A DNA stretch of 64,000 nucleotides, from assembly GCF_021730395.1 (NCBI RefSeq), contig NW_026463330.1, positions 1 to 64,000 of the forward strand, read 5' to 3'. Shown here in pieces: positions 35,086 to 47,499 of this stretch; position 1 is the first letter of the stretch; each line of letters starts with the position of its first letter. Below the pieces are notes generated by a model. The model saw only the letters and a program-made list of their open reading frames with translations, was not told the DNA's origin and searched no databases. The position numbers were made by a program, and so were the translations under genes. Origin of the DNA: Mercenaria mercenaria (Eukaryota; Mollusca; Bivalvia; Venerida; Veneridae).

Positions 35086-38000
35086 GTTATTTCTCCTTAT
35101 GCAGTAACGCCATTTTCTTCGAATGTTTGCCATGTTGATTTGCTACAGAAATCGGACTTATTTCATTGAAAACTAGATGAAACATTATTTTTGTACGGGT
35201 AAATACATATTGATGCATTCACTTTTCTGTTTTCTTGTCAAAGTGCTCAGATTTTTATACGAAAGGTGGTAGAGTAAGAAATTTACATTATGAGTTGTGT
35301 TCAGACCAATTTAGATCTTTAAATTTTCCAATCCTCGAGTAGAGTAATGTTAATGCACGTTAATCTCCATGTCAGACCTTAATTGTGACTTTGTTTTAAC
35401 AACTTTAATCCATTTAGAAAGTTTAAAGTTAAAAAAGAGCTGTCTGTAGGACAGCTAGTCAAAATAATTCGACGGTAGATTGTTTTATATTTGTGACGGG
35501 CAATCTAAACGTCAAAACTTTGAAGGACCAAAATGATGGCGGATAAATCACAGTTCACGGTGATGTAAAGTTATTGGTTTTATCGCTTACGCATATTGGC
35601 GTACTGGACGCTTTACATGATATAGGTTTAAATGCCGATTATTTCACGAATTGGCCATAAATGCAAATAAAGCTTACATGTAACGATATGGGATTCAATT
35701 CCTCATTGATTTATGTAAACATTATCAAATGACATAAAAATTACGAATTTTCTGATGATTTAAACCTATGTATGTACTGTACACGATTAACGTTTACCGT
35801 GTAGACAGCGATGAAAATTTCATCGGAAGTTGCTTCAACTATTTTGGCCTTTCGAGTGTTTGACGCGAGTAGGGATATTTCCAAAATAAAGAAAAGTATC
35901 TCAATATTTCCAAGGATCGCGTCAAATTAGTTCGACTAGTCAGACAGCATGCTCGACTTTTCCAAGTGCTTGACTCTGAATTAGAGCTTTGCCAGTAAAA
36001 GCGGCATAATAATAAATAGCTTTGAAAGAAACAGAGATATTGGATGTTGTATAAAACTTTAACCAGAACATTCTAAGCTAAAAAGTGTACAACTCTGTCA
36101 AAATTCAAATCAAAGCTATGAGGATTGTTTCTCCTGGTGTAGACCGAAGTATATCATCGAGGGTTCCATTTGCAATGCCGTATGAACACATCTGCGGATG
36201 TCTCTAAATTATTTTGTATCATGTGTAAATGTTGAGTTCTTATCAACCCGGGACTAGAGGGCGTTGACGGCAGCATGCATTTCAACTACCGTATGAAAAC
36301 AGGCTCAATCAAACCGAGCCTGCAAAATTTTCGTTTTTGACGTGTTGAGCGACCAGTGAAGTTTCCACTTTTTCTATTTTAATAGTAACAGAGATATTTG
36401 ACTTTATCAAAAACTTCGAAAATCGGAAAAGTCGAACTAAAAATGCAACATTTTCATAGCAGTAAATATTCAAGTAATATCTTTTTCATGATTATGGTTT
36501 AAGGTTATGCATTGGTGTATATTAAATATTTTCTAACAGCATTTAAAAATGCATACAAATAAGTTATTTGATTACACTGTACCGTATGCCAATGTTTATA
36601 CCTTTTTCCACGAGTTCGCTTTGTTGTGGTCTGCAGGTCAAAACGTACCCTAACCAAAATGTACCCATGTTTTCTCGATCCCTAGTGAATTATTTCTAAT
36701 GTAAAAGGGCTGTACATCCTATTCTAAGGATTATACAAAATGTGTTAGTTGAGAGCCAAAACAAGTCAAATATATTTCTTTGCTCTTCGCTCGCTCCCGA
36801 TTTTCCCAAAACCAAAAACAAAAACAAATATTTATATTATTTTTTCCGCTCGCCGCCTCAATTTGTTTTTCAGTAAAAAAATCCGATGAACAACTTTTCA
36901 ATTTGGTGTGGCCTTACCTTAATAATCCTTAAAATAATGTAACATAGTGCTGAATTTAAGCAAAATAGTTACGGTATAGAACGGATTCATGTTTGCCACT
37001 TAAAACAGCATTATAGTTATTTAAATTAAACAACAGTCTACCTAGCGGAATTTTGAATTGAAGCTATTTACAGCAACTACTCCCGCCAAAAGGTATCCGA
37101 CTGGCTTTAGTTTTACTGTCAACATTTTCTTTAGCTTTAACTGTGTCGCGCATTTTGGAACAAATTTCACTCCCAAGAAGAACAATTTATAGAGATAGTA
37201 TCTAAAATTATAAATTATCAAAAATAGTTAAAAACAACTAACGTTAAGTGCTTAAATACAATATTTAACACAAACTTTAATACTGAGTGCTTCATTTGAT
37301 CATTTTTAGCACATTTTGATTTTCTAGTTTTTACGTTTTTCTGAAACTTCATATTTCATTTCATTTTCGCAGGCCTTGCAATCCTTATCAAGTTATTTGT
37401 ACCATGTCTTACAAGATACATAAAAACAATAAAATAGGCTCTTCAGTATTCAATTTGAAAACTTGCTTTTAGATTAAATGGCATATCACCAAGTTTTTAA
37501 CCATGTAGGTAATTCGTTGTTCCTTTTACATTTTGTAATATATGTGCATAGATAAATGCAAGAAAGAATTATTACTTGTGTTCATGATTAATCACAAGTA
37601 CTTTATCTAGAATAAATAAAACAAATGTGATCGATACATAAAATGTAAGCGCTTGTAGTTTTCCCCAGTCATTTTATTACAATGCAAATTCAGGTTTTAG
37701 GTAGACGGTACCAGGATTTTCATATCACAATAGGTCAAAGGTATACTCTGTGTTTTTATAACACTGATCAAATCCTAGTTCTTCGGACATGTGTCTGTTC
37801 GGTGTTTGTAACTGAAGCTATAGTAAAATGAAATAGTAGATTGTTAGAATGTAGTGCAGGTCGACCTCTAGATCTCACAGGTTTTGCAAATTCGTAGAAG
37901 AATCAATCTCTTCACACAATAAAACAGAGCCCCTGACAGACAGCATAGATCTAGCACAATGTTGTAAAGTAGGAAAGTTGTTAGTTCGAACCAAAAGGAG

Positions 38001-38560
38001 GGAACACTCGAAGTTGCAATTTCATAAAAGAGAGCATGTTATCAGTCGATTGTTACCAACCTTTTAAGATAGAGAAGTAGTAATTCATTTGTAGTTTTTA
38101 TTTCAATTTGAACTTTTGCTTTTTATGGGGTTTTTTTAAATCTTTTTAGTTTTGAATTTAGCGCCTTGACGATTTTAAGTATCAAAGGGGTATGTAGGAT
38201 TTTCAAAATTTTGAACGCTAGGGTAACATGTAAAATAACTTGCTTTTAAAATTTATTACATTGATGTACTACTTTAAACACAGATCTCATTCTCATGAAA
38301 ACCATGAACACATTGTTGTGAATTTTATGAACCAACCAGTATGTACAACAATTAATATTACTACTACGACTTCTAAAATATTTTTGTCTTACAGACAATG
38401 TTACGAAATGTTTTAGCGCTTGTTGACAGTTTGTAATAAATGTACGAGGATTGTTCAAATATGAATGCATCTAGAACGTTATCTCGCTCAATAATGCGAA
38501 AATCAGGAGGAAATTAAGATTATTGGGTAGATAAACATATTAGCTTTACATTGATAACAC
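35086..38560. other. Intergenic; nothing firm recognised
   Basis: AT-rich sequence. A tRNA-promoter-like B-box (GTTAGTTCGAACC near 37981) may be a SINE scrap. No coding signal I can support. Confidence 0.4.
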
Positions 38561-38636
38561 ACCTATTAAAATCCGTTCACTTTAGCTGTGTCTATCACTC
38601 GCTAAACATTGCCTTCTCGTGTACACTAATACAAAA

Positions 38637-38808
38637 ATGGTTGGAAGGTCAGCGTACGCCGTTGAAATACGGTCCTATATTAAGAATCGTTGTATTCTTG
38701 GCATAGGGTGTAAAGACATTTTTGATGAAATATGTTCTGTTTATGGGCATAATGAAATGTCTTTTTCGACAGTTATTCGATTGTTTAAGAAATTCAAATT
38801 TCTTTAAA
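38637..38808 (+). pseudogene. Mariner-type transposase, N-terminal helix-turn-helix fragment
   Basis: Reads MVGRSAYAVEIRSYIKNR, then KDIFDEICSVYGHNEMSFST, then VIRLFKKFK. This matches the first DNA-binding helix-turn-helix of mariner transposases (family pattern 'RxxIKxxxxxGxxxxeIxxeLxxVYGxxaxSxSTVxRWxxxFK'). The match stops at about residue 54, exactly where the sequence enters a tandem-core repeat at 38806, so the catalytic part is missing. Either the repeat inserted here or the fragment was left by deletion. The protein would have bound transposon ends. It is not functional now. Confidence 0.72.
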
Positions 38809-39178
38809 CCTTTGGCCTCTAAGTGTGACCTTGACCTTAGACCTAGGGACCTGGTTCTTGCGCAAGGCACTCCGCCTTGTGGTGGTGAACATTTGTGCCA
38901 AATTATATCCAAATCCCTCCATGCATCAAGAAGATATGCTCCGGACAAAGTCATTCTTGAATTTGATCTTTGACCTCCAAGTGTGACCTTGACCTTAGAC
39001 CTAGGGATCTAATCTTGCGCATTACACTCCGTCTTATGAAGATGAACAACTGTGCCAAGGTTCATCAAAATCCCTCCATGCATGTAGAAGATATGCTCCG
39101 GACAAAGTCTGTGGACGCCAATCCGCCGGCCAGGGGCGTTCCCATAATACGTCCCGTTTTTCAAACGGGCGTTTAAAA
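38806..39178 (+). mobile_element. Tandem-core repeat, family F fragment
   Basis: Two core units with 'GTGTGACCTTGACCTTAGACC' landmarks at 38823 and 38981 (158-bp spacing), followed by a hairpin end (CGTCCCGTTTTTCAAACGGGCG type, 39149-39172). The start is truncated against the mariner fragment. Related by core sequence to the family at 57615-58398. Confidence 0.75.
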
Positions 39179-40842
39179 ATGACTTTCTCAAAATATATGA
39201 AGCAAAATGGACAACTCTTGTACTGACCGTTTTTCAATGACTTCAGAATTTCCCCGATTATAGTCTATATCAAAAGTGTCCACAGCTAAATAAATTCAAT
39301 AGAGTATAGTGTAAGTTTAGTCTTCTTTCAAAACTTTGAAGGAGCCTAAACTAAACTTCCTTTTGTCTTTTTAATAAAGTCAAATTCCAAGACTAGCCAA
39401 GAGTCTAAAACGCTTGAAAAAAAATCTGAATGAAAGAGACTGACATGCTCTTTATTATAAGCTTACCAAAACCATACCAAAAATTTACCTGAAAGAAGTT
39501 ATTAAAGATTTTATAATGTAAACAAACCCCTACACCATTTTACCATCAATATTTTCCATTCATGAATGCACGCAATTCAGGTGATAATTGTTGATATAAT
39601 TGTAAATGAGAGGCCCCAACAAAAACCTTTCTTCAAGTTTTGTAAACAGTTTAAGTTGTAAATTATTGTTGATATCTGAAGTTACCCGCTTATTTTGTTT
39701 ACAACAACAATAAATAAAACACCTTATAGTTTGTTTTAGGTAGTTGACCTGTAACGAAAATCATCAAATAAAGTAATTTCCATATGCTTTTCAGCATTAA
39801 TTTGTTATTCAAGGAAAGCAATGCTCGTGATAGTTCTATCCAGAGAATGCTGTATTGCTTAACATACATTACATAGAGTCATTACCTATCAGCTACCTTA
39901 AAATGTTGTAATTACATCCACTACCTTAAAACATTGTAATTATATTTGATGACAATGAATTTTTGTGTTACATTATTTGAAGCAAAGTACTCCGATCCTG
40001 AACAGTGAGAGAAATTCTTCAAAATGACTTAAGCATACAAAACACCTTCAAAATGATTCATTGAAGTGATAAATATACGCAATCTAGCTACTTTGTTACA
40101 CAAACGTTATACCAATTTACATGTAACTTGTTTGTTATTTCTCATTGTTGGATATATAACTTTTACATTTTAATATATAGATTTTGTGTAAACCAATGTA
40201 TCACTATTGAGGAAAATAAGTAACTTTGGCTTGAGGATTAAAACTAAATAACGTTTCTTAATGTCGTAAATTTTCTTCAAAGGAATTTATGCATTATTTT
40301 ACATATTCTTCATGCACTACTAAATTTTCTATCAGGGCCTCACTACAAAACACAAAAAAAAGCTGTCAGTGTAAGCCATGAGAAAAGTGTGCATATTGTA
40401 TATTGAATACAAAGGTATTTAAACAAATGTAGGTCATATTTTGTCTGCCTGATCAGTGGCTGGAAAAAAGGACCTATTTGACTTTTCTTTCACTTTTAAC
40501 CGGTGTTTTATGTTGGCTTCAGTTTATTGGTCAATTCAGAGTTGCTCCCCTTAGATTTTCTTTGGTAGGTACCATCTCTACTTTCTGGTCGAAAATTTGT
40601 GCAGCGCAAACACCTCGGTTCTGCAATATTCCAGTGTCTTCATAGTATACCTAGAAAAGACTATGAAAATGCCTTCAAGGATTGGATAAGAAGACTGAAA
40701 CTTTACATATCTGTTGGAGGTGAATACTTCGACGGGACCAAATAAAATGTTCATTGAAATCTATCAAGGATACATTTTTTATGTGCTTAGATGCATTTAT
40801 ATTTGAACAGTCTTCGTAGAAGTGCGTCACTGTGTGTTTTAG
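39179..40842. other. Intergenic; nothing recognised
   Basis: AT-rich sequence without coding or repeat signals I can support. Confidence 0.45.
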
Positions 40843-41957
40843 ATCACCTGTCACATAGTGACAAGGTGAGCTTTTGTGATCACCCTTCGTCCGTCGTCCG
40901 TCGTCAGTCCGTCCGTGCGTGCGTCAACAATTTCTTGTCTGCACAATAGTGGCTTCATTTATGATTTTATTTCAACCAAACTTGCAAACAACTTGTATCA
41001 CCATAAGATCTTGGTTCCTTTCTTAAACTGGCGAGATTCCTTTATGGGTTCCAGAGTTATGGCCCCTGAAAGGGCCAGAATTAGCTATTTTGACCTTGTC
41101 TGCACAATAGCAGCTTTATTTATGATTCGATTTTAACCAAACTTACACACAACTTGTATCACCACAAGATCTTGGTTTCTTTCTTGAACTGGCCAGATTT
41201 CTTCATGGGTTCAAGAGTTATGGCCGCTTTTGCAGCCATATAGAGACTTCATTTATGGTTTTATTTGATACAAACTTCCAAAATAACTTCAACAACAATA
41301 GTTCTTGGATTCTATGACAGATCAGATCAAAGCGTAGGTTCAGAGTTATTTTATATCTGATTACCTCCCCTGATTGTAATCAAAATGGATTTATTTCAGT
41401 AAGTTCTTATAGGACTTATTTGAAATTTCATTATTGTCATTAGTTGGACTGAGCCAATCAGGACAGATTACTATGGACTGATATTATGTCAAATTACCTC
41501 CCTTTATTTCAAATGAAAATGGGTATATCTCCGTAACTAATGAAGATACTGATCTGAAATTTCATTTATGTCAACAGATTTATTTGGCAGATCCTTCTTT
41601 TGTTCACTTACAATAGATTTTTTTTTTTTAATTACTTTCCTTTTACGTTACTATAAATAGCTTATATTTAGTAACTTATTTATTATTAGCCGTAGGGAAA
41701 ACCGAGACCACTTTTCTGTGGTACAACATGGATGGTACCTCCAATTTTTAGGTGTATTTTGACATATCACCTGTTATAATTGCACTTGAGGACAAGAAGG
41801 TCCTCAGAAAACCTTGTAAGATTTTTTTTCTTTTTGGTTAAATTTCTTCCCTTTGTTGTTACGGTCCTTTGGAGTTAGATATTTTTTCTGAGGACCTTCT
41901 TGTCCTCAAGTGCAATTATAACAGGTGAGCGATATAGGGCCATTATGGCCCTCTTGT
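40843..41957 (+). mobile_element. Tandem-core interspersed repeat, family A (copy 2) with an inverted insertion
   Basis: Same plan and sequence as 7691-9113 but with fewer core units. It starts with the CACCTGTCAC...GTGACAAGGTGAGC hairpin and ends GGGCCATTATGGCCCTCTTGTTT. At 41767-41811 it carries an extra 45-bp segment that is the exact reverse complement of its own tail at 41884-41928. Copy 1 lacks this segment. Confidence 0.87.
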
Positions 41958-42030
41958 TTGTTGAAATATTCTTTACACTATAATGTCATACGATATATAC
42001 CCATTTGCAACTACTGTATCAGGGTTTAAC

Positions 42031-44590
42031 TTATTAGTCCCCCACTGGTTGAAAACCAGTTTCGGGGACCATAGGAATGCGCTTTTCAGTCATTCTGTCA
42101 TTCCGTCATTCCGTCCGTCCTTCCGTCCGTCCGTCCGCAATTTCATGTCCGGTCCATAACTCTCGCATCCATGAAGGGATTTTAATATAACTTCGCACAA
42201 ATGTTCCCGATGATGAGACGACTTGTCATGCGCAAGACCCGGGCCCCGAGCTTAAAAGTCAAGGTCACAATTGGAGGTCAAATGTCTACAGGGCTTTTTT
42301 CCTGTCCGGTCTATAACTCTGTCATCCATGAAGGGATTTTAATATTACTTGGTACAAATGTATTTCATAATAAGACGATGTGTCTTGTGCAACTTTCAGA
42401 CCCCTAGCTAAAAGGTCAAGGTCACACTTAGCAGTCAAATGTTAACATGGCATGAACAGGGTCTGTTTCGTGTCCGGTCCATAACTCGGTCATTCATTAA
42501 GGGATTTTAATATCACTTGGCACAAATGTTCTCCATGATGAGACAACATGTCATGGGCAAGACCCAGGCCCCTAGCTCAAAGGTCAATGTCACAGTTGGA
42601 GGTCAAAGGTCAACAGGGCCTTTTTCCTGTTTGGTCCATAACTCTCCCATACATGAAGGGATTTTAATACTGTAGGCGTACATTTATTAGCGCGGCAAAG
42701 GCAATTTTTGGTGAAATATCTAATTGATGCGTGGACGTGATTTAGCGCTGTCGCGAGACCGCTAATTTCTAATTCTAGCGCTGTCCAAGATGAGGCTCTC
42801 GGAGATTTACGGAGATTCACGAAGATTTTCGGAAATAAACTTAACCGTCGGCAATTTTTAATAATGTGTTTCTGCTGTAATTATACGTCATACTGATTAT
42901 GAAATCAACTTTTTTCACTGTTAGCGGGCTAAAGAAAGTACGATTTATTTGAAATTATTTACTGTAAGTGTTATACCGTAAATCTCTCGAAAATGCGATA
43001 ATTGGTCAGTAGGTTACTAGTTACTGATGATTGGTTAAAGTCTAATAAAATTCAGTTTTCATTTGTCATTCCAATCGTAATGTTGCGAAAGTAGCTGTTA
43101 AGTGGAAATGAAAATGCTGCTGACTGTTCCTCCAGTACCAGCAGCAGTGACAATGACGATTGTATAGAAAGTTTTGGACTTGCCAGTCCCTCTCGTGCTC
43201 AATGCACACATTTTAATCATTGAATCCCCTTTGTCCTACATGCATTGTGTCTTAATAAAAACGTTCACACCTTTCCGTAAACGAGCGACTGCAACAACGG
43301 ACATGCCCGAAGGTGATACGGAAATCGATAACAACTTCATCAAATGAGAAGAAACACAAACTACAAGCTTAAATATTTTATTTTGCATGATCATATATTT
43401 AAAATAATAATATGAGCAATAAACAGGAATATCATACAAACCTTGAAATATTAGCAAGCAGTGTAACTAGTGCAAACTCTCAAGAGTATTTATTTGCAAA
43501 AGTTCGAAGAAAACATCATCAAATGAAAATGTACATGAAAATGCTTGGACAAATTAATGCGCGGACATGAATTAGCGCACGTGCGATAGCGCTAAAAGCG
43601 CTGCTATTAGTACACCGCTAAAATAAGTAAGCCTACAGTATTACTTGGCACAAATGTACCTCAAAATAAGACAATGTGTCATGTACAACTTTCAGACCCC
43701 TATCTCAAAAGTCAAGGTCACACTTAGCAGTCAAATGTTAACATTGCATGAACAGGGTCTGTTTCGTGTCCGGTACATAACTCTGTCATTCACTAAAGGA
43801 TTTTAATATCACTTGGCACAAATGTTCCCTATGATCGGACGACTGGTCATGCGCAAAACTCGGACTCCTGGTTTAAAGCTCAATGTCACATTTTGGGGTC
43901 AAATGTCAAAAGGTTTTTTTTACTTTCCTTAACTCTGCCATCCATGAAGGGATTTTAATATCACTTGGCACAAATGTTCACCATGATGAGACAACACGTC
44001 ATGTGCAAATCCCAGACCCCTAGCTCAAAAGTCAAGGACACAATTGGAGGTCAAATTTCAATAAGTTTTTTTCCTGTCCGGTCCATAACTTTGTCATCCA
44101 TCAAGGGATTATAATATTACTTGGCATAAATGTTTCCCAATGATCAGACGGCGTGTCATGCGCAACACTCAGAACACTTACTTAAAGGTCAAGGTCACAC
44201 ATGGAGATCAAAGGTCACACTTGGAGATCAAAGGTCAATAGGATTTCTTTTCCTGTCCGGCACAAATATTCCCCTGGATGAGACAACATATCATGCGAAA
44301 AACCCGGACCCTAGGTCTAAGGTCAAGGTCACACATAGAGGCTAATTGTCAAATACAAAAATCACTTTGTTCATAGCATTTCTTCTTCATGCATGGAGGG
44401 ATTTTAATGTAACTTAGCAAAATGTTCTCCACTATGAGACCGATTGTCAAGCGCAAGAACCAGGTCCCTAGGTCTAAGGTCTAGAGGTCAAAGGTTAGAT
44501 TTAAAAATGACTTTGTCCAGACATTTCTTCTTCATGCATGGAGAGATTGTGATGTAACTTGGCACAAATGCTCACCGCCATGAGACCCCC
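42031..44590 (+). mobile_element. Tandem-core interspersed repeat, family C, interrupted by a 969-bp element
   Basis: It starts with CCCCCACTGGTTGAAAACCAG (hairpin) and a GTCC run near 42108-42138. Core units follow with 'GGGATTTTAATAT' landmarks at 42176, 42333, 42501 and 42658, that is spacings of 157, 168 and 157. After the insertion at 42670-43638 the next landmark (43797) restores a spacing of 168 once the insert and one TA are removed. Later units are more diverged. No genes. Confidence 0.85.
42670..43638. mobile_element. 969-bp TIR element with TA duplication nested in family C
   Basis: The left end CTGTAGGCGTACATTTATTA and the right end (reverse complement CTGTAGGCTTACTTATTTTA) form imperfect inverted termini flanked by TA (42668-42669 and 43639-43640). 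The empty site TTTTAATATTACTT exists in neighbouring family-C units, which proves the insertion. Both subterminal regions contain repeated TAGCGC/GCGCTA motifs. No transposase. A short frame near 43095-43220 (Ser/Asp-rich, ending at a stop and followed by an AATAAA) might be a captured gene end. The TA site suggests mobilisation by a Tc1/mariner-type enzyme. Confidence 0.85.
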
Positions 44591-44649
44591 TTGTGTTAAG
44601 AATTACATCCCTTTGTTTTACTATAAATATATTATATTATTACTTTTCA

Positions 44650-46121
44650 GCTCATCTGAGCCAAAGACCCAGAGAGAGCTTTTGTGATCGCTCACCGTCC
44701 GGCGTCCGTCCGTCCGTCCGTCGTCCGTTCGTCTGTCCGTCGTTCGTCCGTCCACATTTTCCTTTAAATCACCTCCTAAACCACCTAGCTAATTTTAATG
44801 AAACTTCACAGGGATGATCCTTGGGTGGTCTTCTTTAAAAATTGTTCAAAGAATTGAATTCCGTACAGAACTCAGGTTGCCATAGCAACCGAATCGAAAA
44901 ACTTTAAAAATCTTCTTGTCCGAAATCACAAGGCCAAGGGCTTTGATATTTGGTATGTAGCATCATCTAGTGGGTCTCTACCAAGTTTGTTCAAATTATC
45001 CCCCTAGGGTCAAATATGGCCCCACCCCGGGGGTCACATGTTTTATATAAACTTATATAGGGAAAATCTTCTTGTCCAAAACCATAAGACCTAGGGCTTT
45101 GATATTTAGTATATAGCATCATCTAATGGGCCTCTACAAAAATTATTAAAATTATCCCCGTAGGATATAATATGGCCCTGCCCGGGGGTCACATTTTTTC
45201 TATAAACTTATATAGAGAAAAACTTTGAAAATCTTCTTGTCAAAAACAAAAGGTCCTAGGGCTTTGATATTTGGTATGCAGCATCATATAGTAGGCCTCT
45301 ACCTAGAGTGTTCAAGTGATCCCCCTAGGATGAAATATGGCCCCGCCCAGGGGTTCACGTGGTTTATATAGACTTGTATAGGAAAAAATCTTTTGTCTAA
45401 AATCACAAGACCTAGGCTTTTGATATTTGGTTTGTAGCATTGCCTTGTGGTCCTCTACCAAGATTGTCCAAATTATTCCCCTGTGGTGAAAAGAGGCCCT
45501 GCCCTGGGGTCCCAAGTTTTACACAGACTTATAATATGGGAAAAATATTAAAAATATTCTTGTCTGAAAGTTCAAGGCCTATACCTTTGATATTTGTTGG
45601 TGTCATTGCCTAGTTGATCTCTAACAAGATTGTTCGAATTATGCCCCTGGGGTGAAAAGAGGCCCCGCCCCAGGGGTCACTTGATATATCAGTTATATAG
45701 GAAAAATACTTCAAATATTATCAGATCATATTTCCTAGACTGTTTAATTATATTTACCTGATGACCCCAAGTGATAAGGGGTCACCCGACTGTGACCTTG
45801 AGCTACTTACCTACTTTCTTTTTTTAAGATACAGCCTTGAAATTTGGATGACTTGTACAGTTTTGCACATCGATCTTAAAACTGACTTTCAGTGACTATG
45901 AATGTGGCCCACTGACCTACTTTCTTGTTTTTTAAGGTACAGCCTTGAAATTTGGATGACATGTACAGTTTTGCACATCGATCTTAAAACTGACTTTAAG
46001 TGACCATAAATATGACATATTGACCTACTTTCTTGTTTTTGCTTTTGCAAAGAAATTTGTTCAAGCAAGCAACTTAGCTCAGGTAAGCGATATAGGACCA
46101 TCATGGCACTCTTGTTTAATA
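44650..46121 (+). mobile_element. Tandem-core interspersed repeat, family D
   Basis: It starts AGCTCATCTGAGC (hairpin), then AGAGAGCTTTTGTGATCGC and a long GTCC run (44697-44755). It carries core units marked by 'CTTCTTGTC' at 44912, 45068, 45233 and about 45390 (156-165 bp spacing), a tail with a duplicated block near 45820-46030, and an end hairpin (AGGACCATCATGGCACT) plus CTTGTTT. Non-coding. Confidence 0.82.
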
Positions 46122-46330
46122 CTGGCCATAGGGAAAAATCGAGACCACTTTTCTGTGGTACAACATGTATGTCACATCGAATTGTTAGATGTATTTTGAC
46201 CTATCTCTACCTGGTAAAGAGATTTCTGTGGACTAATGATAGATTTTTTTATGCTCCCGAAGGTTTTCTTTTTCTTTTTCTTTTTTATTAATTTCCATTT
46301 TCTTGTTACTATAAATAACTTATATGATAA
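46122..46330 (+). repeat. Detached piece of a family A tail
   Basis: The stretch ATACTGGCCATAGGGAAAAA.. through GATGTATTTTGACCTATCTC matches the tail of family A (compare 8884-8970 and 41688-41770), suggesting that families A and D share or exchange tails. Confidence 0.65.
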
Positions 46331-46690
46331 CTTTTAAATAATTTGCCAAAACTAAAATCCATATGAAAACAACTGTAGGTTTTATATTTGCAAATTCTAA
46401 TCAAAGTGGTTTGTTATAACATATTGTATATATAGTACATTATTATTTATACATCATTGACAGATATCAGTTCAGTATGTTATCCTGCAGTAGAAAAAAT
46501 TAGGTGCCTTCCAGTAAGGGACTTTGTATTACATGGCAATTATTCATTCACTTGTTATCATTAAAATGTTTTCGACAAGCTCATCGAAACCGCATTGATA
46601 AAACTGCACATGTACTAAACATATAAAATGATGAAACTAGTAAGCCGAACTTTAAAAATAACTCAACAAGACTAAAATCATTTTCGACCA
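46331..46690. other. Between repeats and the Polinton fragment; nothing recognised
   Basis: AT-rich sequence without recognisable content. Confidence 0.4.
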
Positions 46691-46692
46691 GA

Positions 46693-46798
46693 GTAGTATA
46701 AGAAATGGGGGTTTTGGGACAAAATTCCAGTCATTTCACTCATTTCACTCGTTCCATTCGTTCCATTTCTTCACCAAAACCCCCATTTCTTATACTAC
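46693..46798. repeat. Perfect 25-bp inverted repeat at the Polinton left border
   Basis: GTAGTATAAGAAATGGGGGT.. at 46693-46717 is exactly complementary to 46774-46798. The loop holds short tandem steps (ATTTCACTC, GTTCCATTC). It may be terminal inverted repeat material folded back on itself. Confidence 0.88.
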
Positions 46799-47065
46799 AT
46801 TTATTAAAGTTAGTAGTTATATAACGTTTCTGACGTACTTTTTACCATTTTTTGAAAAAAAAAAATAAAAACAATATTTTTTAATTTTAATCTAAAAATA
46901 TTTTTCAAAATATTTTTATTAAAAATAAACAGTAACAATTACCTTGATTAACAGAAATAATTTATTATTACCTGCTCATTCTCTCCTTGGTTATTAGGTT
47001 TTAATATTTTATACAACAAATCATACAGTGGTACCTTATTTTTATTAAATTTATATATAATATAA

Positions 47066-47455
47066 GTGAGTTTACAAAATAAAATATATTGTTTGAAAGA
47101 AAGAAAATTCACCGACAATTTAAATCCTCAATATATCACAACGAAAAATGGAAGACTGATGATAAAAGCAAAATGTAAATCTTGTGGAAAAATGAAATCA
47201 AAGTTTGTTAAAAGCACAGGGGGTAAATTCGATATTCATAAAGCAATGTTACCACTTTTACCAAAGAAGGGAATTACACTTCCAGGATATAACTATTGTG
47301 GACCGGGAAATCCCCTAGATAACGATCAACCCATAAATGAATTGGATGCAGTATGTATGACCCTAGATTACTGTTATGATTCAGGAATAAGTAAAAACAA
47401 ATGCGATAAACAAATGTTATCTAATTTAAAGAATACTAAATCAAAATCTGTCTGA
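47066..47455 (+). CDS. Polinton phospholipase-A2-like protein
   Basis: A 129-codon open frame starting MSLQNKIYCLKERKFT. It has a CKSCG pair of cysteines at about residues 37-40, then a conserved block LPGYNYCGPGNPLDN, then INELDAVCMTLDYCYD. That block is the calcium-loop (YxGxG-like) plus HD/LD region of the phospholipase A2 fold known from parvovirus VP1 and from proteins of Polintons and related elements. The second position of the usual His-Asp pair reads Leu-Asp here, so catalysis is doubtful. In viruses this domain helps breach endosomal membranes. In the element its role is unknown. Treated as a fossil. Confidence 0.7.
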   Translation: MSLQNKIYCLKERKFTDNLNPQYITTKNGRLMIKAKCKSCGKMKSKFVKSTGGKFDIHKAMLPLLPKKGITLPGYNYCGPGNPLDNDQPINELDAVCMTLDYCYDSGISKNKCDKQMLSNLKNTKSKSV

Positions 47456-47499
47456 GAAAAGATAGCCAAACATTTAATTGTAAAGCCTGCAATTAATAT

